A stretch of 61,397 nucleotides of DNA from an uncultured Ilumatobacter sp. (GTDB lineage Bacteria > Actinomycetota > Acidimicrobiia > Acidimicrobiales > Ilumatobacteraceae). The stretch covers positions 1-61,397 of the forward strand of contig CAJQPY010000014.1 in NCBI GenBank assembly GCA_905480335.1, in the 5' to 3' direction. The position numbers and the translations under genes are program-made. The first letter of the stretch is position 1. Every line of letters starts with the position of its first letter. The notes beneath the pieces are model-generated. The model did no database searches and was not told the origin of the DNA. It was given only the letters and a program-made list of their open reading frames with translations. Below, piece by piece: positions 35,049-43,964 of this stretch.

Positions 35049-35728
35049 GCATGCCTTTCTATGTAGCTCCTGAACAGATGATGAAGGACCGCGCCGACTA
35101 TGCGCGAAAGGGCATCGCCCGAGGCCGGGCACTGGTCGCGATGCGCTACACCGATGGCATTGTGATCGTGGCAGAAAATGCGTCAGAAACCCTTCGCAAG
35201 GTGAGCGAGATCTACGACAGAATCGCGTTTGCCGGGGTCGGCAAGTACAACGAGTTCGATCAGTTGCGCGTTGCAGGGATACGCGCTGCCGACCTAAAAG
35301 GGTTCCAGTACTCTCGAGACGACGTAGATGCGCGCAGCCTTGCCAACAGCTACGCACAAATGCTCGGCAACATATTTACCCATGAGATGAAACCGATGGA
35401 AGTCGAGATTCTCGTCGCCGAAGTCGGCCCGGATGGTGCCGGCGACCAAATGTTCCACATTCTGTACGACGGCACTGTGGTCGATGAGCGCAACTATGCC
35501 GCGATAGGCGGTGATGCCGAATCAATCCGCATGCGTCTGGCGGACCAGTGGGAAGATGCGATGGGGATCGCAGCAGCGATCAACGTCGGCGTTGCGGTCC
35601 TATCGGGTGGCGAACGCGAAATTCCTGCTGCAGACCTCGAAGTCGCTACGCTGTCGCGCAGTAACGGTCGCCGCTGCTTCGAGCGGGTCACCGAATCCGA
35701 CCTCGAACCGTTGCTGTCCGACGGTTGA
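35045..35728 (+). CDS. prcA: 20S proteasome alpha subunit
   Basis: 227 aa. Forms the outer gated rings of the core. MSMPFYVAPEQMMKDRADYA at the N-terminus, then RKGIARGRALVAMRYTDGI, is the alpha-subunit signature (gate residues plus H0 helix), with the IYDRIAFAGVGKYNEFDQLR strand-helix. It has no catalytic Thr. ATG 35045 overlaps prcB by 4 bp. The acidic C-terminus (ESDLEPLLSDG) is shorter than in Mycobacterium. Confidence 0.97.
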   Translation: MSMPFYVAPEQMMKDRADYARKGIARGRALVAMRYTDGIVIVAENASETLRKVSEIYDRIAFAGVGKYNEFDQLRVAGIRAADLKGFQYSRDDVDARSLANSYAQMLGNIFTHEMKPMEVEILVAEVGPDGAGDQMFHILYDGTVVDERNYAAIGGDAESIRMRLADQWEDAMGIAAAINVGVAVLSGGEREIPAADLEVATLSRSNGRRCFERVTESDLEPLLSDG

Positions 35729-35855
35729 GTCAGCCGAGTCGGAGGGCGCAGGCGTGGCGTTTCGGAGGACATGAAAAGCGGGCCCCACCTCTGCATCACT
35801 CGCTCATCTCGCCGACGATCTACGGTCATAACAATCAGATGATCGGGGGATCTCA

Positions 35856-36324
35856 ATGACGTACGCTCCAGCGAACCGGGCTTTTTGCGACGCCGACAGT
35901 CACATCATGGAGCTGCCCAACTTCCCGGTCGACTATGCAGACGCAGCGATTGGAGACGAGCTGAGGCTGGTCAGCTATGAGGCGTCACTAGTGAACGATG
36001 ACGAGGTTGCAGTCATCGTCGCCAACGGCTCCAAGCACCGAGCACGTCGAGGCGCAGATTGCCCTCGGTGACCGATTGATCGCAGAGTCGAAGGAGATCT
36101 AGCGCCTTGGGCGTTTGACCGTGACGTTCGAGGATGTTAGCTCGTTCATCGATGCCTCTGCAGACGACCTTTACTGGTTCTCGAGCGATTATCCGCATGT
36201 CGAGGGAGGCAAGGACCCTATGGCGTGCTTCGAGCAGTCGCTTGGCGAACGTGAGCCCCCGGTTCGAGATCGCTTCTACGCCGAGAATTTCTTGAAAATC
36301 TTTCCCAACGCCCGAGCCCATTGA
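35856..36324 (+). pseudogene. Decayed amidohydrolase (amidohydrolase_2 family)
   Basis: Two open pieces belong to opposite ends of one family. The first (35856-36071) reads FCDADSHIMELPNFPVDYAD, the metal-binding N-terminus of amidohydrolases related to aminocarboxymuconate-semialdehyde decarboxylase. The last (about 36115-36324) reads WFSSDYPHVEGGKDPMACFE and FYAENFLKIFPNA, the C-terminus with its metal-binding Asp. Between them the +1 frame near 36037-36100 gives STEHVEAQIALGDRLIAESK and a third frame near 36106-36135 gives WAFDRDVRGC, so several frameshifts and a large internal deletion (intact members are about 350-400 aa) have occurred. A GGGGGATCT leader and TACGGT box upstream remain. 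The gene sits between prcA and pafA. Confidence 0.82.
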
Positions 36325-36452
36325 GCGTCCGCATAGCGTGTGAGCAGCGTTCGGGCGGTGTGTCACTGCGAATCCACCCTGTACGCGGCCGTTATATGTC
36401 CCGTCTCGACACCGTTTGACCGCTGGCTGGCGCGGGGTACCGGTAGCCGGGT

Positions 36453-36458
36453 TAGGTT
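36453..36458 (+). promoter_or_regulatory. -10 box TAGGTT, leaderless start of pafA
   Basis: This TANNNT hexamer ends 6 bases before GTG 36465, so pafA has its own promoter after the pseudogene. Confidence 0.55.
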
Positions 36459-36464
36459 GCGGTC

Positions 36465-37823
36465 GTGGAGCGGCGGATTTACGGACTCGAGAACGAGTAC
36501 GGCGTCACGTGCACCCTGCGCGGGCAGCGGCGCCTTAGTCCTGATGAGGTTGCTCGCTACCTGTTTCGGCGTGTCGTGTCGTGGGGTCGAAGCTCTAACG
36601 TGTTCCTTCAGAACGGCGCTCGCCTCTATCTTGACGTCGGCTCGCACCCAGAGTACGCCACGCCCGAATGCGACTCGATCTATGACGTCGTGGTCCACGA
36701 CAAGGCGGGCGAGCGGATTCTCGAGGAACTCGTCGAATCGGCCGAGCAGCGCCTCGCCGAGGAATCGATTCGCGGCACGATCTACCTGTTTAAGAACAAC
36801 ACCGATTCCGCAGGCAACTCGTATGGGTGTCACGAGAACTATCTCACAAGTCGCAACGACGATCTCGGTCACTACGCCGAGGTGCTGATCCCGTTCCTGG
36901 TCAGCAGACAGATCTACACCGGCTCCGGCAAGGTGCTCCAGACGGCTCGCGGGGCTACGTACTCGATCGCGCAGCGCGCCGAGCACATCTGGGAGGGTGT
37001 CTCGTCCGCCACCACGCGCAGCCGTCCGATCATCAACACCCGGGACGAGCCCCATGCCGATGCCGATAAATACCGACGGCTCCACGTGATCGTGGGTGAC
37101 TCAAATATGAGTGAGTACACGACATTCGTGAAGCTGGGGGCCGCGGCTTGCATGTTGCGCATGCTGGAGGATCCTCAGGTTGTTCTGCGGGACATGACGC
37201 TTGAGAACCCAATTCGGGCAATACGCGAGATCAGTCACGACATCACCTGCCGGCGCACTGTGCGCCTCGCCAATGGACGGGAGGTGAGTGCACTTGACAT
37301 CCAGCGCGAATATCTCGATCGGGCTCTGCGGTACTCGGAGGCGCAAGGATTTCCCCCCATAGAGCAGCGGGCCCTTGAGATGTGGCAGCACTGCATCGAA
37401 ACGATCGAAAATGACCCGCTCATGCTTGACCGCGAGGTTGACTGGGTAATTAAGTACAAGCTGCTGCAGGCGTATCGAGAGCGTCATGACCTTCCGCTCG
37501 GTCATGCTCGCGTTCAACTTCTTGACCTCCAGTACCACGACGTCAGTCGCGCTCGGAGTCCTTTCTACAAACTACAAGACAGCGGAATTATCGATCGCGT
37601 TTGCTCGGATGCCGATATCGCTACCGCCATCGACAGGCCGCCGCAAACGACCCGTGCCCGCCTGCGTGGCGAGTTTGTCAAGCGTGCCAAGGAGCGGAAG
37701 CGCGACTACACGGTCGACTGGGTACATCTGAAGCTCAACGACCAGGCGCAGCGAACGGTGTTATGTAAAGACCCCTTCAAGAGTCATGACGACCGCGTCG
37801 AGCGGTTGATCGAAACCCTGTGA
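36465..37823 (+). CDS. pafA: Pup-protein ligase PafA
   Basis: 452 aa. Joins the C-terminal Glu of Pup to substrate lysines using [19 protein letters not shown] holds the ATP/Mg glutamates, [18 protein letters not shown] the catalytic Asp, [17 protein letters not shown] the phosphate-binding region, and [21 protein letters not shown] the shared Dop/PafA core. Length is normal. It is separated from prcA by the amidohydrolase pseudogene and transcribed from its own leaderless promoter. The downstream lepB gene has a separate -10 box. Confidence 0.97.
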   Translation: MERRIYGLENEYGVTCTLRGQRRLSPDEVARYLFRRVVSWGRSSNVFLQNGARLYLDVGSHPEYATPECDSIYDVVVHDKAGERILEELVESAEQRLAEESIRGTIYLFKNNTDSAGNSYGCHENYLTSRNDDLGHYAEVLIPFLVSRQIYTGSGKVLQTARGATYSIAQRAEHIWEGVSSATTRSRPIINTRDEPHADADKYRRLHVIVGDSNMSEYTTFVKLGAAACMLRMLEDPQVVLRDMTLENPIRAIREISHDITCRRTVRLANGREVSALDIQREYLDRALRYSEAQGFPPIEQRALEMWQHCIETIENDPLMLDREVDWVIKYKLLQAYRERHDLPLGHARVQLLDLQYHDVSRARSPFYKLQDSGIIDRVCSDADIATAIDRPPQTTRARLRGEFVKRAKERKRDYTVDWVHLKLNDQAQRTVLCKDPFKSHDDRVERLIETL

Positions 37824-37853
37824 TCTTGGCAGGCGGGCACAGAGGTCACGGAG

Positions 37854-37859
37854 TACCGT
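37854..37859 (+). promoter_or_regulatory. -10 box TACCGT for lepB
   Basis: This TANNNT hexamer ends 9 bases before GTG 37869. Confidence 0.45.
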
Positions 37860-37868
37860 GAGGGCGTC

Positions 37869-38498
37869 GTGACGATTGAGACCGCAACCGAACAGCCGGA
37901 AGAAATCGGCTTCGACGACGGCGAACACGCCTCTGGAGCACGCGCTCTCGTCGATTGGATTGTGGTCGTAGCCGTGGCTTTGACCGTTGCGTTTCTAGTC
38001 CGGGGCTTCCTGCTTGCCCACTTCGTCGTTGATGGCTCGTCAATGGACTCAACGCTCGAAACCGGCGACCGAGTGTTCGTCAACAAGTTGTCGTACCGTA
38101 TCCACGATCCGAACCGCGGTGATGTCGTGGTACTCCACCAGATCAGCGGAGCGTCCGAGCGCGACTTGATCAAGCGGGTGGTCGCGTTGCCGGGCGAGAC
38201 CATAGAAATGACGAACTGTGAGGTTCGGATCACCGAGGTCGACACACCTGATGCTGATGGCGACGGAGAGCCCGATTCCCGTGTGCTCGACGAGCCCTAT
38301 CTCGATCCAAACGTCATCTCATCAACTTGCGGTGGCGATTTCAAGCCCGTGGAGGTGCCTGCAGACCACGTCTTCGTGATGGGTGACAACCGGAGCGGCT
38401 CGCAGGACAGCCGAACGCTCGGTCCGATTGCGGAGGATGACTTGGTCGGGCGCGCGTTCGTAGTCTTCTGGCCCCGCTCCAACTGGCGCTGGCTTTAA
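37869..38498 (+). CDS. lepB: Signal peptidase I with an EF-hand-like loop
   Basis: 209 aa. One N-terminal transmembrane helix (VDWIVVVAVALTVAFLVRGF, about residues 29-48). The catalytic Ser lies in VDGSSMDSTLETGD and the catalytic Lys in RDLIKRVVALPGE, and the C-terminal GDNRSGSQDSRTLGPI box is intact. It cleaves signal peptides outside the membrane. In the middle is an insert DTPDADGDGEPDSR with the DxDxDGxxxD spacing of calcium-binding loops, not usual for this family. The start is GTG 37869. Confidence 0.94.
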   Translation: MTIETATEQPEEIGFDDGEHASGARALVDWIVVVAVALTVAFLVRGFLLAHFVVDGSSMDSTLETGDRVFVNKLSYRIHDPNRGDVVVLHQISGASERDLIKRVVALPGETIEMTNCEVRITEVDTPDADGDGEPDSRVLDEPYLDPNVISSTCGGDFKPVEVPADHVFVMGDNRSGSQDSRTLGPIAEDDLVGRAFVVFWPRSNWRWL

Positions 38499-38538
38499 TT
38501 CAGGGATTAGGCGCGACGGCAGTCGATTGGTGAGGGGG

Positions 38539-39270
38539 TCATGTGCCTAGAGAGCCGACTTCATGCGCCATCACATCCATCATCGTGTCGACGTAGTCGC
38601 TGTAGACAGCGTCGATGCCCATTTGAAGCGCGTCGGCCAGTTGGTGATCCAGCTGAAGACCCCAGCTGAACGCAAGAATGTCGAAACGGTGGAACAGCAC
38701 CACGAGGCCGCCGTTCCAATCAGTGTGATGCATGTTCATTACGTCAACGCCGAACTCGGCAAGGCGGGCGGCGTGAAGTTCCGGCGTGACATCCAACTTG
38801 GAGAGCCGCGTCGAATGTGCCAGTCGAAAGTCGGCCATAGTGTTGCGGTGCGCGACGAGGTGGTCAAGGTCGGGATCACACAACCATGTTCGTCCGGCGA
38901 CACCAACTCCCTGGGCACGAACAACCTCGGCGACCGGCTCGTAGGCCTCCGGAGTCTTCATGTCGAGCGACACGTCAAAATCGTTGCCACATTCGGCGTA
39001 GAGGGCAGCAAGGGTAGGGATGTACTCGGGGAGATCTCGATAGGCGACCGCGGAGATCGGCACGCGGCGGATACCGCGCCGGACGATGCCGTCATGAACG
39101 AGCACGGGGACCCCGTCGGAAGTCACCCAGACATCACTCTCGATGCCAGTCGCTCCGAGCCGGCGCGCCAGCGTGAAGGCTTCGATCGTGTTGTCCGGGG
39201 CATGGGCTCGCGCCCCGCGGTGGGCGAAAGCAAGGGGCGGATCAAGGTGAGAAGGTAGCCGCTGTTGCAT
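38539..39270 (-). CDS. Glycerophosphodiester phosphodiesterase
   Basis: 243 aa. GDPD-family TIM barrel: FAHRGARAHAPDNTIEAFTL supplies the catalytic His and Arg, GIESDVWVTSDGVPVLVHDG supplies metal-binding Glu and Asp plus the second His. It hydrolyses glycerophosphodiesters to glycerol 3-phosphate and an alcohol. No signal peptide is seen, so it is probably cytoplasmic (UgpQ-like). It is transcribed on the minus strand, divergent from tatB, with only 36 bp between start codons. Confidence 0.92.
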   Translation of the reverse strand: MQQRLPSHLDPPLAFAHRGARAHAPDNTIEAFTLARRLGATGIESDVWVTSDGVPVLVHDGIVRRGIRRVPISAVAYRDLPEYIPTLAALYAECGNDFDVSLDMKTPEAYEPVAEVVRAQGVGVAGRTWLCDPDLDHLVAHRNTMADFRLAHSTRLSKLDVTPELHAARLAEFGVDVMNMHHTDWNGGLVVLFHRFDILAFSWGLQLDHQLADALQMGIDAVYSDYVDTMMDVMAHEVGSLGT

Positions 39271-39293
39271 TCCAGATCATGATGTCATGGCCG

Positions 39294-39299
39294 TAGACT
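39294..39299 (+). promoter_or_regulatory. -10 box TAGACT, leaderless start of tatB
   Basis: This TANNNT hexamer ends 7 bases before GTG 39307. Confidence 0.55.
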
Positions 39300-39306
39300 C
39301 ATTAGC

Positions 39307-39849
39307 GTGTTTAATCTGCAAGGCAGCGAGATCATTTTCATCTTGCTGCTGGCGCTGGTGGTGCTAGGGCCCGAGAAGTTACCCGGTGCTGTTAAGCGAG
39401 CGATGCAGACGTACGCCGAGCTCCGCAAGATCGGATCCGGCTTTCAGGATGAGTTCAAGTCGGCGATTGATCAGCCAATGCGGGAGATGCGCGAAACGGC
39501 AGACCTGGTGAAGAATCAGATCGATCCGAAGAAAATCGCCGAGGGCGCAGAGCGAGCAGTCGAGGCCTCCGTAGGATCCGATCTCTCCGACACCGAATCG
39601 GTATCAAACGATGCTGTCGGCGTTGAGGAGAGCGAAGAGTCGACTCCTGCGGAGAGCGAGCGAGTCGGGACAGCGGATTTCGTCGACCCCTTCGACGATC
39701 CGGCCGACGACAATGCTGCGTTGGGCCACGATGCCGCCCCGGGCCCAACTGTCCCACCGGTTGACACGGGAGACATTACCGCACGGTCGGTGGTCACGCA
39801 CGATGGCGTGGACGATGTCACCGACGATGCGACAGAGGAAAGCGCGTGA
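39307..39849 (+). CDS. tatB: Sec-independent translocase protein TatB
   Basis: 180 aa. A short N-terminal transmembrane helix (EIIFILLLALVVLGPEKLPG, with the helix-hinge Gly-Pro) is followed by the amphipathic helix AVKRAMQTYAELRKIGSGFQ and a long acidic, disordered tail. The Glu at residue 8 and the LGPEKLPG hinge fit TatB; a TatA assignment cannot be ruled out because no separate TatA is in the window. It overlaps tatC by 4 bp (GTGA). The partner substrate candidate in this window is the molybdenum oxidoreductase. Confidence 0.9.
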   Translation: MFNLQGSEIIFILLLALVVLGPEKLPGAVKRAMQTYAELRKIGSGFQDEFKSAIDQPMREMRETADLVKNQIDPKKIAEGAERAVEASVGSDLSDTESVSNDAVGVEESEESTPAESERVGTADFVDPFDDPADDNAALGHDAAPGPTVPPVDTGDITARSVVTHDGVDDVTDDATEESA

Positions 39850-40622
39850 CGGCGACTGCTGAGCAGCAAGACACCATGACGCTCACCGAGCACCTCGGTG
39901 AACTCCGGACACGAATCATCCGCGCCTCGCTTGCCGTAGTGCTCGGTGCGGTGCTGATCATTGCGTTCTACGAACCTGTACTGTCATTTCTCGCCCAGCC
40001 ATACAACGACCTCTGTGATTCGAAACCCGAGTCGTTCTGTCCGCCGGAGGACGAACGGCTCAACGCGTTTAGTCCCACCGAGGGCTTCGCGGCACGTATC
40101 CGGATCGGGATGTATGGCGGCATTATCGTTGCACTTCCTGTCATCTTGTGGCAGATCTGGCGATTCGTCGTGCCGGCGCTGGAGGCAAAAGAGAAGAAGT
40201 ATGCGATTCCGTTTGTGCTCTCGTCCGTCACTCTTTTCGGAGCCGGCGCAGCAATGGCGTACGTCACGGTTGGGCGGGCCCTGGAGTTCCTGATCTCGTG
40301 GTCTGGCGAGAGCGTCAACCAAGTCTTTGGAATCGAGAAGTACATCAGCCTCGTTGGGTTGATGATTTTCGCCTTCGGGGTCGGCTTCCTGCTCCCCGTG
40401 TTGTTGGTATTCCTGCAACTCGTAGGCGTCGTGACACCACGTCTGCTGCTCGGTGCCTGGAGGTATGCAATCGTCGGCATCTTCTGTCTTGCGGCGGTAA
40501 TCACGCCATCGGGTGATCCGGTCACGCTGATGATGCTGGCGGGACCCATGATCCTCCTCTACTTCCTTGCGGTCCTGATCGGGTACATCGTCGGTCGTCG
40601 TCGGGGCCGTACGACGGTCTGA
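39846..40622 (+). CDS. tatC: Sec-independent translocase protein TatC
   Basis: 258 aa. Six transmembrane helices are visible. The cytoplasmic N-terminus MTLTEHLGELRTRIIRASLA is the twin-arginine recognition region (HLxELRxR), and the conserved PVILWQIWRFVVPALEAKEKKY and the Glu-containing FAFGVGFLLPVLLVFL segments follow. TatC recognises Tat signal peptides in the membrane. It is coupled to tatB by a GTGA overlap; helY follows 7 bp later. An unusual feature is a longer first periplasmic loop with two cysteines (NDLCDSKPESFCPPEDER). Confidence 0.96.
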   Translation: MTATAEQQDTMTLTEHLGELRTRIIRASLAVVLGAVLIIAFYEPVLSFLAQPYNDLCDSKPESFCPPEDERLNAFSPTEGFAARIRIGMYGGIIVALPVILWQIWRFVVPALEAKEKKYAIPFVLSSVTLFGAGAAMAYVTVGRALEFLISWSGESVNQVFGIEKYISLVGLMIFAFGVGFLLPVLLVFLQLVGVVTPRLLLGAWRYAIVGIFCLAAVITPSGDPVTLMMLAGPMILLYFLAVLIGYIVGRRRGRTTV

Positions 40623-40629
40623 TCGCCCG

Positions 40630-43284
40630 GTGAACGTGCGCCCTGACCGTAGCGATTTAATCGCAACACTCCCGTTCGCTCCGGATCGGTTTCAGATTGA
40701 GGCCTTCGACTCGCTCGATGCCGGGCGTAACGTAGTAGTCGCAGCGCCCACAGGCAGTGGAAAGACGGTCGTTGCAGAGTATGGAATTGCTGCCGACCGC
40801 GTCGATGGACGTCGGTCGTTTTACACGGCGCCTATTAAGGCACTATCAAATCAAAAGTACCGGGACCTCACCGCGATTCACGGTGACGCCGCAGTGGGTT
40901 TGCTGACGGGCGACAACTCAATTAACGGTGAAGCGCCGATCATCGTGATGACCACTGAGGTCCTCAGAAATATGATCTATGCCGGTCGAGATTTGCGTGA
41001 TCTCGGCACGGTGGTCGTCGATGAGGTGCACTTCCTGCAGGATGCGTACCGAGGTCCGGTGTGGGAGGAAGTAATCATTCACCTCCCACACCACATTCGT
41101 CTGATTGCCCTCTCGGCAACGGTGAGTAATGTGGGCGAGCTGGCCGACTGGATCGGCACGGTGCGCGGACCGACCGATGCCGTTGTCGAACAGAAGCGAC
41201 CAGTCGAGCTGTCGAACAAGTACTTGGTGGCGGACCGAGACGAGAACCGCCTCCATTTGCTTGAGATGTTCATTGGGGGCGGACTGAACCGCGACGCGCT
41301 TCGCCTCGACGAGTCAGCGGTCCGCCGTCGGCCCCGCAGCTATAATGGTCGCGGCAGCGACAAGCGTCGTTCTTCGTCTGGTCGGCGTCGACTTGCAACT
41401 CCAGGTCGGATCGACACCGTGGAGATGCTCGAGGATCGGGGTCTACTTCCAAGCATCTTCTTCATATTCAGCCGCGCCCAGTGCGACGAAGCAGCCAAAG
41501 CGTGTGTCGATGCCGGCATCGTTCTCAGCAACGATGCCGAGCGAGCGGAGATCCGGACCATAGTGATGGACCGCTTGGCGGGACTCGACCCTAACGATCT
41601 CGAGGTCCTCGGTTACGAACGCTTTGTCCGGCAGCTTGAAGCGGGTGTTGCTGCCCACCACGCCGGCATGGTCCCGGCAATGAAGGAAGTCGTCGAGGCC
41701 TGCTTCATTGCCGGGCTCGTAAAAGTCGTCTTCGCAACCGAGACCCTCGCCGTCGGGATCAACATGCCCGCCCGCTCCGTCGCCATCGAGAAGCTAACAA
41801 AGTTCACGGGCGACCACCATGAGCAGCTCACCCCCGGGCAGTACACGCAGCTGACCGGCCGGGCCGGTCGGCGGGGCCTTGATGACACGGGCGATGCAAT
41901 CGTCCTGTGGTCACCGTGGGTACGGTTCGACGACGTCGCGCAGCTGGCATCAAGTTCTTCGTTCCACCTTCGGTCGGTATTCCGGCCCACGTACAACATG
42001 GCCGCCAACCTGATCCGGACGCACACGGCAGATGAGTCACATCGGCTGCTTAATCTGTCATTCGCCCAGTTTCAGGCTGATCGGGATGTGGTTCAGATCG
42101 AAGCCCGGCTTGAGCGAAAGCGGGCGAAGCTTGCCGAGAAACGGATGGAGGCGGAAAGTCCCTACGGCGACATCGACGAGTATCGAACGCGTCGGCGGGC
42201 GGAGTCCGACAACCGAAATCAGAGACGTCAGGCGTCGGCCGGCCAGATGCGTGGAGCAATGGCAAAGCTTAAGCCGGGAACGATAATTCGGGTATCCAAG
42301 GGAAACTTTCGCGGTCCTGTCGCAGTCGTGGCGACGGCTCACCGCAAGGCGGGCGTTCGTTTGACCGCGGTCACCAAGGGTGAGGAACTGCTGCTGATCG
42401 ATGGCGAGGATCTTGGGGACATCCCTGAGCCGGTGGGCTTCATTAGGTTGCCTCCAAATTTCGGGCCCCAGCGAAAGGGGTATCGACGTGACGTCGCCAA
42501 ACGTTTGCGGACCGCCCAGATCGGCACCGATCAGGCCAGCGGCCCTCGGCAAATGCGCAAGGAGCGCAGCATCCAAGCTGATGAACTTGACGTGGCGCGC
42601 GATCCAGACCTCCGACAACGAGTTGAGGCAGCTGGACGCGCTGATCGGCTGGAGCAGGAGATCGCACGGCTGCAGGAGCGTGTCGACGACAAGAACCAGT
42701 CGCTCGGTCAGGAATTCGATCGGGTTCTCGAACTTCTCAATGCGTACGGCTACGCCGACACCAATGCGTGGACGCTGACCGCCGATGGCGAAATGCTCGC
42801 AGGAATCTTCCACGAGAGTGACCTGCTGGTCGCTGAGATGCTTCGAAGCGGAGTACTCGATGGTCTGGCAGCGGCGGACCTTGCCGCAGTCGTATCGTGT
42901 GTGGTGTACGAGCACCGCAGCCCCGAACCGCCAGCAGCACCATGGTTCTCTTCGAAGGTCGTTCGTGGTCGCTGGCAGCAGCTAAAAGCACTGAGCGCCA
43001 ATCTTGCGGCACAGGAGCGATCTGTCGGTCTCGGCGAGCACCGTGCTCCTGATCCGACGTTTGCCGCCATTGCCCACGCGTGGGTCGTTGGTGAGGGATT
43101 CGCCGAAATTGTCGACGAGGAGGAACTCACCGGCGGTGACTTCGTCCGCACTATGAAGCAGCTGATCGACATACTGCGTCAGGTCGCCACCATTGCTCCG
43201 GATACCGGCGTGCGGAGTTCGGCCGCCGATGCAGTCGCCGGGGCGCGTCGAGGGGTCGTGCTGGATGGGTCTGCTGCCGGGTGA
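40630..43284 (+). CDS. helY: HelY-type DExH-box helicase
   Basis: 884 aa. Ski2/Mtr4-like RNA helicase of actinobacteria. Motif I is APTGSGKTVVAEYG, motif Ia IKALSNQKYRDL, motif II VVDEVHFLQD, motif III LSATVSN, and motif VI QLTGRAGRRGLDDTG. A large insertion precedes the second RecA domain and the C-terminal part has the DSHCT-like helical bundle with a coiled coil (RLEQEIARLQERVDDKNQSL). It would unwind structured RNA; the substrate is not known. GTG 40630 lies just behind tatC, the usual actinobacterial arrangement. The following gene overlaps by 4 bp. Confidence 0.93.
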   Translation: MNVRPDRSDLIATLPFAPDRFQIEAFDSLDAGRNVVVAAPTGSGKTVVAEYGIAADRVDGRRSFYTAPIKALSNQKYRDLTAIHGDAAVGLLTGDNSINGEAPIIVMTTEVLRNMIYAGRDLRDLGTVVVDEVHFLQDAYRGPVWEEVIIHLPHHIRLIALSATVSNVGELADWIGTVRGPTDAVVEQKRPVELSNKYLVADRDENRLHLLEMFIGGGLNRDALRLDESAVRRRPRSYNGRGSDKRRSSSGRRRLATPGRIDTVEMLEDRGLLPSIFFIFSRAQCDEAAKACVDAGIVLSNDAERAEIRTIVMDRLAGLDPNDLEVLGYERFVRQLEAGVAAHHAGMVPAMKEVVEACFIAGLVKVVFATETLAVGINMPARSVAIEKLTKFTGDHHEQLTPGQYTQLTGRAGRRGLDDTGDAIVLWSPWVRFDDVAQLASSSSFHLRSVFRPTYNMAANLIRTHTADESHRLLNLSFAQFQADRDVVQIEARLERKRAKLAEKRMEAESPYGDIDEYRTRRRAESDNRNQRRQASAGQMRGAMAKLKPGTIIRVSKGNFRGPVAVVATAHRKAGVRLTAVTKGEELLLIDGEDLGDIPEPVGFIRLPPNFGPQRKGYRRDVAKRLRTAQIGTDQASGPRQMRKERSIQADELDVARDPDLRQRVEAAGRADRLEQEIARLQERVDDKNQSLGQEFDRVLELLNAYGYADTNAWTLTADGEMLAGIFHESDLLVAEMLRSGVLDGLAAADLAAVVSCVVYEHRSPEPPAAPWFSSKVVRGRWQQLKALSANLAAQERSVGLGEHRAPDPTFAAIAHAWVVGEGFAEIVDEEELTGGDFVRTMKQLIDILRQVATIAPDTGVRSSAADAVAGARRGVVLDGSAAG

Positions 43285-43892
43285 CGATCTCGAAGGGTTC
43301 AAGCTGGGGGCGCACAGTTACCCGGCCAGCCGGTCTCAGATTGGCCGCGACCGACGCCGAGTTGGCGACGCTGCTCAGTGACGGCACGGGGCGGCCGGTT
43401 GCAGTCTCGGGTGGCGACATGTTTCGCACGATGGGTTCGAGGCCGATGGGTGATCGCACCGACTTGATGGCATTCCCACTCGATGTTGTCGATGTCGAAC
43501 TCGACGGACGTGCACCGATCGTCGCTGTGTCACACGTCTTGGCCCGCTTGCCGACGCGTTGGGGTGGGGCATGGCGCGGCCCGATTCTGGTGGTCATGAA
43601 CGCGGAATTCATCGGTGACGCCGACGTCGCACCTCGTGGCCACCCGAACGATGGAAGAGTCGAGACGCTACTCGTCGACGAGTCGATGACGGCACGTCAG
43701 CGCTGGGCGTCGCATAGACGAATGCGTAACGCCATGCATCTTCCACATCCTCAGATTTCAACGCGATCGGTTCGGAGCGCGGTGTTCGACTTTGACATGG
43801 CGCTTCGGGTGTTCGCCGACGGCGTCGACGTCGGATCCGCGCGCTCGATGACCATTACTGTTCGACCGGATGCCGCAGTCGTTCATGCGTGA
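43281..43892 (+). CDS. Uncharacterised protein with a diacylglycerol-kinase-like C-terminal region
   Basis: 203 aa. The segment ILVVMNAEFIGDADVAPRGH, then PNDGRVETLLV and RRMRNAMHLPHPQI, resembles the C-terminal lid of YegS/diacylglycerol kinases (MNAxxxG...PRxHPNDG). No nucleotide-binding N-terminal domain is present, so the protein probably binds or modifies lipid-like ligands without a normal kinase site, or is a relic of one. Similar unnamed actinobacterial proteins of about 180-200 aa exist, as I recall. It overlaps helY by 4 bp. I assign no function. Confidence 0.62.
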   Translation: MTISKGSSWGRTVTRPAGLRLAATDAELATLLSDGTGRPVAVSGGDMFRTMGSRPMGDRTDLMAFPLDVVDVELDGRAPIVAVSHVLARLPTRWGGAWRGPILVVMNAEFIGDADVAPRGHPNDGRVETLLVDESMTARQRWASHRRMRNAMHLPHPQISTRSVRSAVFDFDMALRVFADGVDVGSARSMTITVRPDAAVVHA

Positions 43893-43906
43893 TTTACAAG
43901 CCACCA

Positions 43907-43930
43907 GGTTCGAGTCCCCGATGATCACCA
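43907..43930 (+). other. tRNA 3'-end-like fragment
   Basis: The sequence reads as a T-loop TTCGAGT (43909-43915) flanked by G and C, then five bases for a T-stem strand (CCCCG), seven for an acceptor strand (ATGATCA) and CCA, exactly the geometry of the last 24 bases of a tRNA. The 5' side of the T-stem does not pair beyond two bases and no matching TGATCAT acceptor lies upstream. It may be a remnant of an integrated element's attachment site or chance. Confidence 0.35.
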
Positions 43931-43950
43931 GGAGAGCGGCTTCGGCGCCG

Positions 43951-43956
43951 TAGAGT
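43951..43956 (+). promoter_or_regulatory. -10 box TAGAGT, leaderless start of the ThyX-like gene
   Basis: This TANNNT hexamer ends 8 bases before GTG 43965. Confidence 0.5.
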
Positions 43957-43964
43957 CTGAACCC

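Noticed and set aside
43281..43892. Functional diacylglycerol kinase
   Set aside because: The nucleotide-binding N-terminal domain is missing; only the C-terminal region resembles the family.
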